Source: Anaerophilus nitritigenes (lineage in GTDB: Bacteria; Bacillota; Clostridia; Peptostreptococcales; Thermotaleaceae). From it: a DNA stretch of 64,000 nucleotides. A model generated the notes under the pieces. It was not told the origin of the DNA. It worked only from the letters and a program-made list of their open reading frames with translations, and did no database searches. The number at the start of each line of letters is the position of its first letter. Within the stretch, counting starts at the first letter, position 1. Shown here one piece after another: positions 7,361 to 15,774 of the stretch. Both the position numbers and the translations under genes were made by a program. Where the stretch lies: assembly GCF_004138215.1 (NCBI RefSeq), contig NZ_RYYS01000054.1, positions 1 through 64,000 of the forward strand, written 5' to 3'.

Positions 7361-9268
7361 ATGTTTTTTAAGACTACAGAACAACATGAAAATTTGAGGA
7401 AAAAAATCAGAGAGTTTGCTGAAGAAGAAGTGAAACCTATTGCATTTTTGCTAGATCAAGAAAATAAATTTCCTTCAGAAGCAATTAAAAAATTAGCTGC
7501 TATGGGTATGATGGGACTTCCATATCCAAAAAAGTATGGGGGAGCAGGTTTGGACATAATTAGCTATGCAATTGCCATTGAGGAATTATCAAGAGTAGAT
7601 GGTGGTACAGGAGTAATTCTTTCTGCTCACACATCTTTAGGTGGATATCCAATTGCTGCGTATGGTACAGAAGAACAAAAAAATAAATATTTAGTTCCAC
7701 TGGCAAAGGGAGAAAAAATTGGAGCATTTGGTCTTACTGAAGAAAATGCAGGTAGTGATGCTGGTGGTACTGAAACAACTGCTGTTTTAGAAGGAGATTA
7801 TTATATTTTAAATGGTGAAAAAATTTTTATTACCAATGCTGGTGAGGCTGATATTTACATTATTTTTGCAGTTACTACACCAAATATTGGTATTCGTGGT
7901 ATCAGTGCTTTTATTGTGGAGAAGGGTTGGAAAGGATTTATCTTTGGTAAGCATTACGATAAGATGGGTATTCGTTCCTCTGTCACTGGAGAGTTGATTT
8001 TCAATGATGTGAAAGTTCCTAAAGAAAATCTATTGGGTAAAGAGGGAGAAGGTTTTAAGATTGCTATGTCTACATTAGATGGTGGTCGTATTGGCATTGC
8101 AGCTCAAGCTCTTGGTATTGCTCAGGGTGCTTATGAGCATGCACTGGAGTATTCAAAAGAAAGAATTCAGTTTGGTAAACCTATTTGTCAGCAACAGATT
8201 GTTGCTTTTAAGTTAGCTGATATGGCTACAAAGCTTAGAGCAGCTAGAATGCTTATTTATAGTGCGGCAGAGCTTAAGGAAAATCATGAATATTATAGTA
8301 TGGAAGCTGCTATGGCGAAACAATATACTTCAGACGTTTGCCTTGAGATTGTCAATGATGCTCTTCAAATATTTGGTGGAAGTGGCTATATGAAAGGTAT
8401 GGAAGTTGAGCGTGCTTACAGAGATGCTAAGATTTGTACAATATATGAAGGAACCAATGAGATTCAACGTCTAGTGATCTCTTCAAACATTATAGGCAAG
8501 ATGCCAAAAAACGATAGCGTGGATAAGATTTCCAAAAAACAACCTGCTACAGGTTATCGTAAAAAAGTGATTTTTAAGGAAGGAACCTCTAAAGAAAGAG
8601 TCAATGCTCTTGTAGAAGCTCTTAAGGAAGATGGTTATGATTTTACAGTTGGAATTCCTTTGGATACTCCTATTAGTAAAGCTGAAAGGGTAGTCAGCGT
8701 GGGTTTAGGAATAGGAGAAAAAGAAAATATGAAGCTTATAGAAGACTTGGCAGTTCAAGCTGGAGCAGCTATAGGTTCTTCTCGTCCGGTAGCTGAAACT
8801 CTTAAATATGTACCACTAAATCGTTATGTTGGTATGTCTGGTCAAAAATTCAAAGGAAATCTTTACGTTGCCTGCGGTATCTCAGGTGCAGCCCAACATC
8901 TAAAGGGGATAAAGGATGCTTCTACAATTGTTGCTATAAATATTAATCCTAATGCGAAGATTTTTAAGAATGCAGACTATGGTATCGTAGGCGATTTAAT
9001 GGAAATATTACCATTACTCACTGCTGCTTTAGACAATGGAGAGGCAAAGAAGGAGGCGCCACCAATGAAAAAAATGAAGAGAGCAGTTCCAAAAAAAGTT
9101 GCTCCAACTTGGAAATATCATGTATGTAACGGATGCGGTTACGAATACAATCCTGGTGTGGGCGATCCAGAAGGTGAAGTAAATACAGGTACACTTTTTG
9201 AAAAGCTACCTGAAGAATGGACTTGTCCTGCTTGTGGTGAAGAAAAAGATATGTTTATAGAAGTATGA
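7361..9268 (+). CDS. Acyl-CoA dehydrogenase / ETF-alpha FAD domain / rubredoxin fusion
   Basis: A 635-residue three-part redox protein. Residues 1-380 form a complete acyl-CoA dehydrogenase (butyryl-CoA dehydrogenase type) with the GLTEENAGSDAGG and IYEGTNEIQR signatures. Residues about 440-555 match the C-terminal FAD-binding domain of ETF-alpha (GAAIGSSRP, GISGAAQHLKGIKD, ADYGIVGD). Residues about 581-635 form a rubredoxin with two CxxCG iron-binding pairs. Strong GAGGAGG ribosome site. The next gene is a flavodiiron protein whose usual donor is rubredoxin, suggesting a chain from acyl-CoA (or an ETF partner) through FAD and rubredoxin to O2 or NO. The ETF-beta part is absent. Confidence 0.93.
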   Translation: MFFKTTEQHENLRKKIREFAEEEVKPIAFLLDQENKFPSEAIKKLAAMGMMGLPYPKKYGGAGLDIISYAIAIEELSRVDGGTGVILSAHTSLGGYPIAAYGTEEQKNKYLVPLAKGEKIGAFGLTEENAGSDAGGTETTAVLEGDYYILNGEKIFITNAGEADIYIIFAVTTPNIGIRGISAFIVEKGWKGFIFGKHYDKMGIRSSVTGELIFNDVKVPKENLLGKEGEGFKIAMSTLDGGRIGIAAQALGIAQGAYEHALEYSKERIQFGKPICQQQIVAFKLADMATKLRAARMLIYSAAELKENHEYYSMEAAMAKQYTSDVCLEIVNDALQIFGGSGYMKGMEVERAYRDAKICTIYEGTNEIQRLVISSNIIGKMPKNDSVDKISKKQPATGYRKKVIFKEGTSKERVNALVEALKEDGYDFTVGIPLDTPISKAERVVSVGLGIGEKENMKLIEDLAVQAGAAIGSSRPVAETLKYVPLNRYVGMSGQKFKGNLYVACGISGAAQHLKGIKDASTIVAININPNAKIFKNADYGIVGDLMEILPLLTAALDNGEAKKEAPPMKKMKRAVPKKVAPTWKYHVCNGCGYEYNPGVGDPEGEVNTGTLFEKLPEEWTCPACGEEKDMFIEV

Positions 9269-9323
9269 TTTTTGTAAGTAAGTAAATATAATAATGTGTT
9301 CTAGTATAAAGGGGGATTTAATT

Positions 9324-10523
9324 ATGCATTGCGTTAGAAATATAACTGAGGATCTTTATTGGGTTGGGGGCAATGATCGTCGACTTGCTCTTTTTGAAAA
9401 TATTCATCCTATTCCACGAGGTGTTTCCTATAACTCTTATCTACTTTTAGATGAGAAGACAGTGCTTTTTGATACTGTGGACTGGTCAATTTGCCGTCAG
9501 TTTCTTGAGAATATTAAAGGGGTTTTAGGAGATAGGAATTTAGATTACATGGTAATTAATCATATGGAGCCAGATCATGCAGCGTGCATTGAAGAGATCA
9601 TTCTTCGTTATCCTAATATAAAAGTTGTATGCACTGAAAAAGCTTTTTTGTTCATGAATCAGTTTGGTTTTTGTATCCAGGATAACGTCATAGAAGTCAA
9701 AGAAGGAGATACGGTGTCCTTTGGAAAACATAACGTTGTATTTGTGTCTGCTCCAATGGTACATTGGCCAGAAGCTATGGTCACATATGATACTACTAAT
9801 GGAGTGCTATTTTCAGCTGATGCCTTCGGATCTTTTGGAGCACTAGATGGTAAGCTATTTAATGATGAGGTAAACTTTGACAGAGATTGGATTGATGAGG
9901 CAAGAAGATATTATACAAATATTGTAGGAAAGTATGGTCCTCATGTTCAATCTTTGTTAAAGAAGGCAAGTAGTATTGATATTAAGATGATCTGTCCGCT
10001 GCATGGACCAGTATGGCATAATGATTTGGGGTATTTTTTAGATAAGTATGACAAATGGAGTCGATATGAACCTGAGGAAAAGGGGGTGATGATTGTTTAT
10101 GGAACAATGTATGGAAATACAGAGGCTTCTGCTAATGATTTGGCAACAAGACTAGTGAAAAAGGGAATGACTAATGTAGTTATGTATGACGTTTCAAATA
10201 CTCATGTTTCATATTTGATTTCTGAGACATTCAAATATAGTCATGTGGTTCTTGCTTCGGTAACTTATAACTTAAATATTTATCCACCAATGCTTAATTA
10301 TCTAATGGATATGAGGGCATTAAATCTTCAAAAACGTACTTTTTCTATTATAGAAAATGGATCATGGGCTCCTCAATCTGGTAAATTGATGCGTGAACTT
10401 TTAAGTAATATGAAAGAAATGACTATCTTAGACAATGAGATGTCAGTAAGCTCCAGTATGAAAGAAGAGGATGGAGATTTAATGGACTCTCTTGCTGATA
10501 GTATTCTTGAGTCGATGAAGTAG
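9324..10523 (+). CDS. fprA: Flavodiiron protein (FprA, rubredoxin:oxygen/NO oxidoreductase)
   Basis: A 399-residue A-type flavoprotein. The N-terminal metallo-beta-lactamase-like domain has the diiron ligands HMEPDH (about residues 75-80), a His in MVHW, an Asp in FSADAFGS and a His in CPLHGP. The C-terminal flavodoxin domain has the FMN loop YGTMYGNTEA. These enzymes reduce O2 to water or NO to N2O, protecting anaerobes. The ATG at 9324 follows AAAGGGGGATTT; the ATG at 9294 lacks a ribosome site. It lies 55 nt after the rubredoxin fusion gene, its probable electron donor, and before a strong terminator. Confidence 0.95.
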   Translation: MHCVRNITEDLYWVGGNDRRLALFENIHPIPRGVSYNSYLLLDEKTVLFDTVDWSICRQFLENIKGVLGDRNLDYMVINHMEPDHAACIEEIILRYPNIKVVCTEKAFLFMNQFGFCIQDNVIEVKEGDTVSFGKHNVVFVSAPMVHWPEAMVTYDTTNGVLFSADAFGSFGALDGKLFNDEVNFDRDWIDEARRYYTNIVGKYGPHVQSLLKKASSIDIKMICPLHGPVWHNDLGYFLDKYDKWSRYEPEEKGVMIVYGTMYGNTEASANDLATRLVKKGMTNVVMYDVSNTHVSYLISETFKYSHVVLASVTYNLNIYPPMLNYLMDMRALNLQKRTFSIIENGSWAPQSGKLMRELLSNMKEMTILDNEMSVSSSMKEEDGDLMDSLADSILESMK

Positions 10524-10543
10524 ATTTTATGAAATACGAATTT

Positions 10544-10584
10544 AGGATCAGTTCATGGATAAAATCCAAGAACTGATCCTTTCA
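10544..10584 (+). terminator. Terminator of the rubredoxin fusion-fprA operon
   Basis: A stem of about 16 bp (10544-10560 with 10564-10580, one mismatch), an AAA loop, then TTT. It ends the two-gene oxygen-defence unit. Confidence 0.85.
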
Positions 10585-10841
10585 AATATTTGAAGATTAT
10601 TTTAAGCAATTATACAGCTTTTTTTATGGAAAGTATATAGCACAAATGAATATACTATGTAATCTAATAACTTGTATGGTACAGGAAAATAATAAAGACT
10701 GTTTTTAAAGGGCTATATGATCCCTCAAGCAGTCATGAAATATCCAAGGTAATTTTAAGAAAATAATTATAGAAATTAATGTATAATAGGGATAATTGTG
10801 TTACGATATAATCAATATAACCAATTAGGAGTGATTTTTAG

Positions 10842-10979
10842 ATGATTTCATTATTTGATTGGACTTTAGAATTATTATCAGCTTTGTTACCAAATTGGGA
10901 TAAGTTTAAAAGGATATATAAAATGATAACATTTGTAGTCATATTAGTAATAATCATTACTTGCATATGGAGATTTTAA
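10842..10979 (+). CDS. Small 45-aa single-span membrane protein
   Basis: An ATG with TTAGGAG upstream, ending 4 nt before the DUF488 gene. The first 27 residues are amphipathic and end KFKRIYK. Residues 28-43 are strongly hydrophobic (MITFVVILVIIITCIW), so one membrane helix is expected with the N-terminus probably inside. No family recognised. The good ribosome site and tight spacing support a real gene in a two-gene unit. Confidence 0.55.
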   Translation: MISLFDWTLELLSALLPNWDKFKRIYKMITFVVILVIIITCIWRF

Positions 10980-10983
10980 TTTT

Positions 10984-11604
10984 ATGAAAGATATATTTAC
11001 AATTGGATATTCTGGCTTTAAAATAGATAAATTTATTGAAGTTCTTAAAAAATATAAAATAAATAGTTTGATTGATGTAAGAAGCAATCCAAATTCTAAA
11101 TTTTATGAGGATTACAATCAAAGTAAATTAGAAAGCTTATTGAAGTTACATGGAATAATTTATAGAGATTATAAGGATGAATTTGGAGCACGTCAAAAAA
11201 ATTTAAAGTATTATATAAATGGATATTTAGATTTTAAAGAGTATGTAAAATGCCATGCTTTCTTAGAAGGTGTTCGTAAAATTAAAGCAGGGATGAAATT
11301 AAACTACTCTTTTGTTTTTATGTGTGCAGAAAAAGATCCAAGTATGTGTCATAGAAATATAATGGTGGCTAGAGAATTTGATAAACTAGGATATAACATA
11401 AAAAATATACTTTCAGATGGTTCATATGAATCTCAAGAAAGTATTGAGCAGAGATTAGTAAATCAATATTTTCCAAATAGAAATCAATTGACATTTTTTT
11501 ATGAAAAGTTAAACTGGTCAGATATGGTTAATAAAAGTTATGAATATAGAAATGGTGAAATAGGATATAGAATGGATGAAAAACATAATACGAAGAAGTT
11601 TTAA
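10984..11604 (+). CDS. DUF488 family protein
   Basis: A 206-residue cytosolic protein. It shows the family start TIGYSG (residues 5-10), the LIDVRSNPNSK block near residue 30, and the C-terminal CAEKDPSMCHR motif with two Cys and a His, which resembles a metal or catalytic site. Biochemical function of DUF488 is not established. The gene lies 4 nt behind the small membrane protein and probably shares its transcript. No terminator is obvious after it. Confidence 0.85.
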   Translation: MKDIFTIGYSGFKIDKFIEVLKKYKINSLIDVRSNPNSKFYEDYNQSKLESLLKLHGIIYRDYKDEFGARQKNLKYYINGYLDFKEYVKCHAFLEGVRKIKAGMKLNYSFVFMCAEKDPSMCHRNIMVAREFDKLGYNIKNILSDGSYESQESIEQRLVNQYFPNRNQLTFFYEKLNWSDMVNKSYEYRNGEIGYRMDEKHNTKKF

Positions 11605-11774
11605 AGAGAGAGTAGAAGAAAACTTGCTATAATAACAATATTATGATAATATATAAGCCTATATGCATATTTATATATGTTTTTGTAAGTTTCAAGTGTA
11701 TGAGGGGTATTCTTACAAGGATATAAAAAATTTAAAATCATTTTTGAATCATAACGAGTGGAGGAAATAAAATA

Positions 11775-12116
11775 ATGAGTAATTTGCCAAATTGTCCAAA
11801 ATGTAATTCTGAATATACTTACGAAGATGGAAGTCTTTTGATTTGTCCAGAATGTGCTTATGAGTGGACTTTAGAATCAGAAAATGAAAATAGGGAAGAT
11901 CAAAAGATTATCAAAGATGCAAATGGAAATGTTTTAAAGGATGGAGATTGTGTAGCGGTTATCAAAGATCTTAAAGTAAAGGGAAGTTCATCAGTTATAA
12001 AGATAGGTACAAAAGTAAAAAATATACGCTTAGTAGATGGAGATCATGATATTGATTGCAAAATTGATGGCTTTGGAGCTATGAAGTTAAAATCTGAATT
12101 TGTTAAAAAGATATAA
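11775..12116 (+). CDS. yjdM: YjdM/PhnA-type zinc-ribbon protein
   Basis: A 113-residue protein with an N-terminal zinc ribbon (CPKC at residues 7-10 and CPEC at 24-27) followed by the conserved C-terminal domain containing [11 protein letters not shown] and the [14 protein letters not shown] ending. It was historically called PhnA and linked to alkylphosphonate use, but the family is widespread and that role is not supported here: no phn genes are nearby. AGTGGAGG precedes the ATG. Monocistronic. Confidence 0.93.
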   Translation: MSNLPNCPKCNSEYTYEDGSLLICPECAYEWTLESENENREDQKIIKDANGNVLKDGDCVAVIKDLKVKGSSSVIKIGTKVKNIRLVDGDHDIDCKIDGFGAMKLKSEFVKKI

Positions 12117-12203
12117 ATGAAGAAATAAGAAAACAGAACAGTAATGAGTATAAAGTTGCTAAATTAGGAATTTTATAAATATGTTAGAGAAAGGAATATA
12201 GGT

Positions 12204-12248
12204 ATGAAGAATAGAATAGAAATGATTATTGCAGTAGGCTCCGAGTAA
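12204..12248 (+). CDS. Possible 14-aa leader peptide
   Basis: An ATG preceded by GAAAGGAA, reading MKNRIEMIIAVGSE and stopping at TAA. The last codons lie in the 5' arm of the pseudoknot stem (12237-12245), so ribosome movement here could affect RNA folding. It could also be the amputated start of a lost gene. Too short for family assignment. Confidence 0.35.
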   Translation: MKNRIEMIIAVGSE

Positions 12249-12335
12249 AGACTGTAAAAACATTCGGAATACAATTTTTCTCGGAGCCGTATTCACAAGA
12301 TATAAATACGGTTAAGGTGTTTTGTGCAGTCTTTG
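12231..12335 (+). ncRNA. Candidate structured leader RNA with H-type pseudoknot
   Basis: GGCTCCGAG (12237-12245) pairs perfectly with CTCGGAGCC (12280-12288). AAAGACTG (12247-12254), inside that loop, pairs perfectly with CAGTCTTT (12327-12334) outside it: a pseudoknot of 9 and 8 bp. A third stem, GTATT (12289-12293) with AATAC (12305-12309), abuts the first. GAATAC (12267-12272) can instead pair with GTATTC (12289-12294), allowing a second state. The region sits just before the CD3324-type HTH gene. I do not recognise it as a known riboswitch. Confidence 0.5.
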
Positions 12336-12378
12336 CTTCATTATTTACGAATGAAAAAAGTAGATAGGAGCGAAGGTT

Positions 12379-12645
12379 ATGAAATATGAAAAGGCACAAG
12401 ATATATTACCTGAAGATATTATAAAATTAATTCAACAATATATAGATGGAGGGTATTTATATATACCTAGAAAGTTCGATAATAAAAAATCGTGGGGAAG
12501 TACCACTGGATTAAGGAAAGAGTTAAAAAAAAGGAATGTGGAAATTTTTGAAAAACATATTAGAGGAATATCTGTTAAAGAACTTACTGAACAATATTAC
12601 CTTACTGAAAATAGTATTAGAAGGATCATTAGACAACAAAGATAA
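12379..12645 (+). CDS. CD3324-family small helix-turn-helix protein
   Basis: An 88-residue protein resembling the CD3324 (Mor-like) family. Residues 1-50 carry the family pattern AQDILPEDIIKLIQQYIDG, then YIPRKF and WGSTTGLRKELKKRN. Residues 58-88 form a helix-turn-helix (GISVKELTEQYYLTENSIRRIIRQQ). Probably a DNA-binding regulator; targets unknown. A TAGGAG-type ribosome site precedes the ATG. The structured leader immediately upstream suggests control at the RNA level. A clean terminator follows. Confidence 0.8.
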   Translation: MKYEKAQDILPEDIIKLIQQYIDGGYLYIPRKFDNKKSWGSTTGLRKELKKRNVEIFEKHIRGISVKELTEQYYLTENSIRRIIRQQR

Positions 12646-12661
12646 ATCATATAAATATATC

Positions 12662-12703
12662 AAACGATACTTTACATTATCAATATAAGTATCGTTTTTT
12701 TAA
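12662..12703 (+). terminator. Terminator after the CD3324-type gene
   Basis: An 11-bp stem, AAACGATACTT (12662-12672) with AAGTATCGTTT (12687-12697), followed by TTTT. Confidence 0.85.
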
Positions 12704-12889
12704 ATTATAATAGGGTGGTTAACTTTTTTACAGAATTGTTTATGACCTTGTTAGATCAATTGAGAGATGATAGTCTATAAATGCGCATATCAGTAAATAT
12801 AGTCAGAAGATTAGCTTCAAATAAGTATATAAAATTGAAATTTGAGAACATACTATGCCATAGAATTTAGATGAAGAGAGGATCATAAC

Positions 12890-13609
12890 ATGAATAAAGT
12901 AACATGGCTGGAAGTCAAGTTTAAGTTTAAGGGTATGATCAACACTATTTTTCCAGTTATAGTGAGTGATGATAAGGATATAATTTTGATTGACTGTGGG
13001 TATCCTAAGTTTTTATCATTAATAGAAGATAGTGCAAGAAAAAATGGAGTTGATTTAGATAGATTAACAAAAATAATTGTCACTCATCATGATTTTGATC
13101 ATATAGGAGCATTAGCAGAGTTTAAGAGAAAATATCCTAAAATAAAGATATTATCATCCATTAAAGATGAGAAGTATATTAGTGGGAAAGCAAAATCTTT
13201 AAGGTTACAACAGGCAGAGTCAATATATGATCAGCTTCCAGAACAATATAAAGAAGAAGCTAAAAATTTTCATAATATGCTTGAATCTATAGAGACTGTT
13301 CATGTAGATATGTTATTAAAAGATAAACATACATTTGATTGGTGTGGGGGGATAGAGATCATTGAAACCCCAGGTCATATGCCAGGACATATATCTATTT
13401 ATTTAAAAGAAAGTAAAACTTTAGTATCAGGGGATGCTTTGGTAGTAGAGAATGGAAGGCTAGCTATTGCAAATCCAGAATATACTTTAGATATGAAGAA
13501 GGCTAAAGAATCTATAAAAAAGTTACTAAACTATGATATAGATACAATTATATGTTACCATGGGGGAGTTTATACAAAAGATATTAAAGAATCTCTTATA
13601 AAGATTTAA
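12890..13609 (+). CDS. MBL-fold metallo-hydrolase
   Basis: A 239-residue cytosolic metallo-beta-lactamase-fold enzyme. The first metal site is THHDFDHIG (about residues 64-72), a common Firmicute variant of HxHxDH. Further ligands are the His in ETPGHMPGH, the Asp in VSGDAL and the late His in CYHGG. Substrate is unknown; glyoxalase-II-like and lactonase-like members share this layout. An AGAGAGGAT-type ribosome site precedes the ATG. It stands alone, 56 nt before a GNAT gene. Confidence 0.88.
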   Translation: MNKVTWLEVKFKFKGMINTIFPVIVSDDKDIILIDCGYPKFLSLIEDSARKNGVDLDRLTKIIVTHHDFDHIGALAEFKRKYPKIKILSSIKDEKYISGKAKSLRLQQAESIYDQLPEQYKEEAKNFHNMLESIETVHVDMLLKDKHTFDWCGGIEIIETPGHMPGHISIYLKESKTLVSGDALVVENGRLAIANPEYTLDMKKAKESIKKLLNYDIDTIICYHGGVYTKDIKESLIKI

Positions 13610-13665
13610 ATAATGAATACTATTTTTTCTACTATAGAAAAATAATACAGATAAGGATTGATTTC

Positions 13666-14160
13666 ATGAATAATAAAGTCATTGTTATAATGGATACAAT
13701 AAGTACGCATGAATGTACTCAAATATTAGATGTATGGGAATCATCAGTGCGATCAACACATGATTTTTTAACTGAAGAAAATATTCAATCTATTAAACCA
13801 GTGGTTAAAAGTGGATTACTACAGATGCAAAAAGTAATTTGTATGAAAGATGATGAAAATAATATTCAAGCTTTTATGGGGATAAGTGATTATAAAATTG
13901 AAATGTTATTTATAAATGATGAGTTCAGAGGTAAAGGTATTGGCAAAAAGCTAATAGAATATGCTATAAACAAATTGAATGTAAAATATGTTGATGTAAA
14001 TGAACAAAATAAACAGGCAGTAGGATTTTATGTTTATTTGGGATTTAAAGAATATAGTAGATCTAAAACGGATAGTCAAGGGAATCCATTTCCCATATTA
14101 AATATGAAGTTGAGATATTCCACACTGACAGGGGTAATGAATTCAAAAATAAGATTATAG
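13666..14160 (+). CDS. GNAT N-acetyltransferase with C-terminus altered by an IS3 remnant
   Basis: A 164-residue YjaB-like GNAT. The acetyl-CoA loop is FRGKGIGKKL (about residues 87-96), followed by VNEQNKQAVGFYVYLGFKE. The natural end of this family lies around the NMKL at residues 146-149. The following 15 codons are read out of an IS3 transposase fragment in another frame, whose TAG supplies the stop. The core fold looks complete, so the protein may be active, with a foreign tail. Confidence 0.82.
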   Translation: MNNKVIVIMDTISTHECTQILDVWESSVRSTHDFLTEENIQSIKPVVKSGLLQMQKVICMKDDENNIQAFMGISDYKIEMLFINDEFRGKGIGKKLIEYAINKLNVKYVDVNEQNKQAVGFYVYLGFKEYSRSKTDSQGNPFPILNMKLRYSTLTGVMNSKIRL

Positions 14161-14345
14161 ATGAAGTTCTAAAAGCTTTTAAAATAAAACGTTCCTTAAG
14201 TAAAAAGGGATGTCCATACGATAATGCAGTTGCTGAAGCTGGATACAAAATTATAAAAACAGAATTCACATTTAATAGAAATTTCAAGAATTTAGAAGAA
14301 CTAAAAAGAGAATTAAAAAGTGTTGACAATCCAAAAATTCATTGA
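14112..14345 (+). pseudogene. IS3-family transposase remnant (C-terminal catalytic part)
   Basis: A frame distinct from the GNAT gene reads IFHTDRGNEFKNKIIDEVL, then RSLSKKGCPYDNAVAEA and FKNLEELKRELK, ending at TGA 14343-14345. These are the second Asp and the Glu of the DDE triad of IS150/IS3-type OrfB (rve domain). The first Asp and the N-terminal half are missing and the final segment is shortened. The remnant is fused in place to the 3' end of the preceding GNAT gene. Confidence 0.85.
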
Positions 14346-14370
14346 TAAAAACTAATTTTAGTAGTATAAT
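14342..14370 (+). promoter_or_regulatory. Promoter of the fluoride-riboswitch gene
   Basis: TTGATA (14342-14347), exactly 17 bp, then a consensus TATAAT (14365-14370). The -35 overlaps the stop codon of the IS3 remnant. Transcription would start about 10 nt before the riboswitch aptamer. Confidence 0.85.
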
Positions 14371-14387
14371 GGAAATTAAATATAAGA

Positions 14388-14471
14388 ATAGGTGATGGAG
14401 TTCACCTTTAAACGCACTTATGCTGATGACTCCTACAAGGAATATATGTTTATTGCTTGTAGGAGTTTTTT
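14388..14471 (+). promoter_or_regulatory. Fluoride riboswitch (crcB motif) with terminator
   Basis: The aptamer shows the family core: GGTGATGGAGTTCACC (14391-14406), a TTTAAACGC segment, and GCTGATGACTCCTAC (14422-14436). The expression platform is an 11-bp terminator, ACTCCTACAAG (14429-14439) with CTTGTAGGAGT (14456-14466) plus a T run, overlapping the 3' aptamer strand. Fluoride binding should prevent the terminator and turn on the downstream transporter. Confidence 0.92.
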
Positions 14472-14523
14472 GTATTATGGGAATTATATTAAAGACAATA
14501 TTATAAAGAAGGGAAGATTTAAA

Positions 14524-15723
14524 ATGGCTTTAAGTTTGAGTTTGATTATTATTTTGGGATTGATATTTAATAAAGTATTTGAAAAAATCAAGCTTCCAGG
14601 GCTTTTAGGAATGTTGATTTTAGGTGTGATTATAGGACCTTTTGGATTTAATTTGATTAGCAAGGATATTTTAAATATATCTTCAGATTTAAGAAAAATT
14701 GCTTTAATTGTTATTTTGCTACGTGCTGGACTTGGAATTGAAAGAGAAACTTTAAAAAAGGTTGGAATATCTGCTGTAAAAATGAGTTGTATTCCAGGAT
14801 TGTGTGAAGGATTTGCCATTATGTTTGTTGCAAGTTATTTTTTGAGGATATCTAAAATTGAAGCTGGAATGTTAGGATTTATTATTGCTGCTGTATCTCC
14901 AGCCGTGATTGTACCACAGATGCTAAATTTTATAAATGAGAGAAGAGGATATGATAAAGGAATTCCAACTTTAATTTTAGCAGGAGCATCTATAGATGAT
15001 GTATTTGCGATTACTTTGTTTTCTACCTTTCTAGGTCTGTATGGTGGTAAAAATATAAATGTTTTTTCAAAAATTTTTGAAATCCCAATCTCTATTTTGT
15101 TAGGGATTTTGTTAGGGATTATAGTAGGAATGATCATAGTGTTTTTATTTAAAAAGTTTTACATTAGAGATACAAAAAAAGTACTTATATTAATTGGAAT
15201 AGCAATACTTATGACTGCACTAGAAGATATATTAAGAGATATTATCCCAATAGCTAGCCTTTTAGGAGTTATGACAATAGGATTTGTAATTTTAGAGAAA
15301 TCTTCAAATATAGGAAAGAGATTGTCTCAAAAATTAAATAAAATCTGGGTATTTGCGGAATTACTTTTATTTATTTTAGTAGGAGCCCAAGTAAATATAC
15401 ATGTTGCTCTACATTCAGGGGTGATAGGCTTGGTCATTATTTTTATAGGTTTAATTGCAAGAAGTGTAGGGGTTTTTATTTCTGTAGCAGGAACGAATTT
15501 TAAATTTAAAGAAAAGCTATTTTGTATGATTGCTTATGTACCAAAAGCTACTGTACAAGCAGCTATTGGAGCACTACCTTTATCAGTAGGAGTTGAGTCA
15601 GGAGAAATTATATTGGCTATTGCTGTTTTAGCTATTATGATTACAGCACCTTTAGGAGCGGTAGGAGTAAAATTAGCAGGGGATAAATGGCTTAGTGTAG
15701 ATACAATAGAGGGAATAAAATGA
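14524..15723 (+). CDS. CPA2-type cation:proton antiporter, fluoride-inducible
   Basis: A 399-residue polytopic membrane protein with about 11-12 helices, of the Na+/H+ exchanger (CPA2/KefB-like) fold. The N-terminal segment has LGLIFNKVFEKIKLPGLLGMLILGV, and the ion-site region includes AGASIDDVFAITLF with paired Asp residues. I chose the ATG at 14524 (AGAAGGGAAG upstream); the longer frame from 14392 would be translated out of the riboswitch. Antiporters of this class are known members of fluoride regulons besides CrcB/Fluc and CLC-F, so a role in fluoride tolerance is likely, directly or through pH/ion homeostasis. Confidence 0.88.
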   Translation: MALSLSLIIILGLIFNKVFEKIKLPGLLGMLILGVIIGPFGFNLISKDILNISSDLRKIALIVILLRAGLGIERETLKKVGISAVKMSCIPGLCEGFAIMFVASYFLRISKIEAGMLGFIIAAVSPAVIVPQMLNFINERRGYDKGIPTLILAGASIDDVFAITLFSTFLGLYGGKNINVFSKIFEIPISILLGILLGIIVGMIIVFLFKKFYIRDTKKVLILIGIAILMTALEDILRDIIPIASLLGVMTIGFVILEKSSNIGKRLSQKLNKIWVFAELLLFILVGAQVNIHVALHSGVIGLVIIFIGLIARSVGVFISVAGTNFKFKEKLFCMIAYVPKATVQAAIGALPLSVGVESGEIILAIAVLAIMITAPLGAVGVKLAGDKWLSVDTIEGIK

Positions 15724-15724
15724 A

Positions 15725-15774
15725 AAGATAGAATACTTAGTACTGTTTTTATGACTAAGTATTCTATCTTTTTT
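15725..15774. terminator. Bidirectional terminator between the antiporter and the dCache gene
   Basis: A perfect 17-bp stem (15725-15741 with 15754-15770) with T runs on both strands. It separates the convergent genes. Confidence 0.92.

Noticed and set aside
12204..12248. Start of a dihydrofolate-reductase-like gene
   Set aside because: The 14 residues loosely resemble such a start, but the match is too short and no downstream homology follows.
14392..14523. N-terminal extension of the antiporter from 14392
   Set aside because: This segment is the fluoride riboswitch and its terminator, and the protein family begins at 14524.
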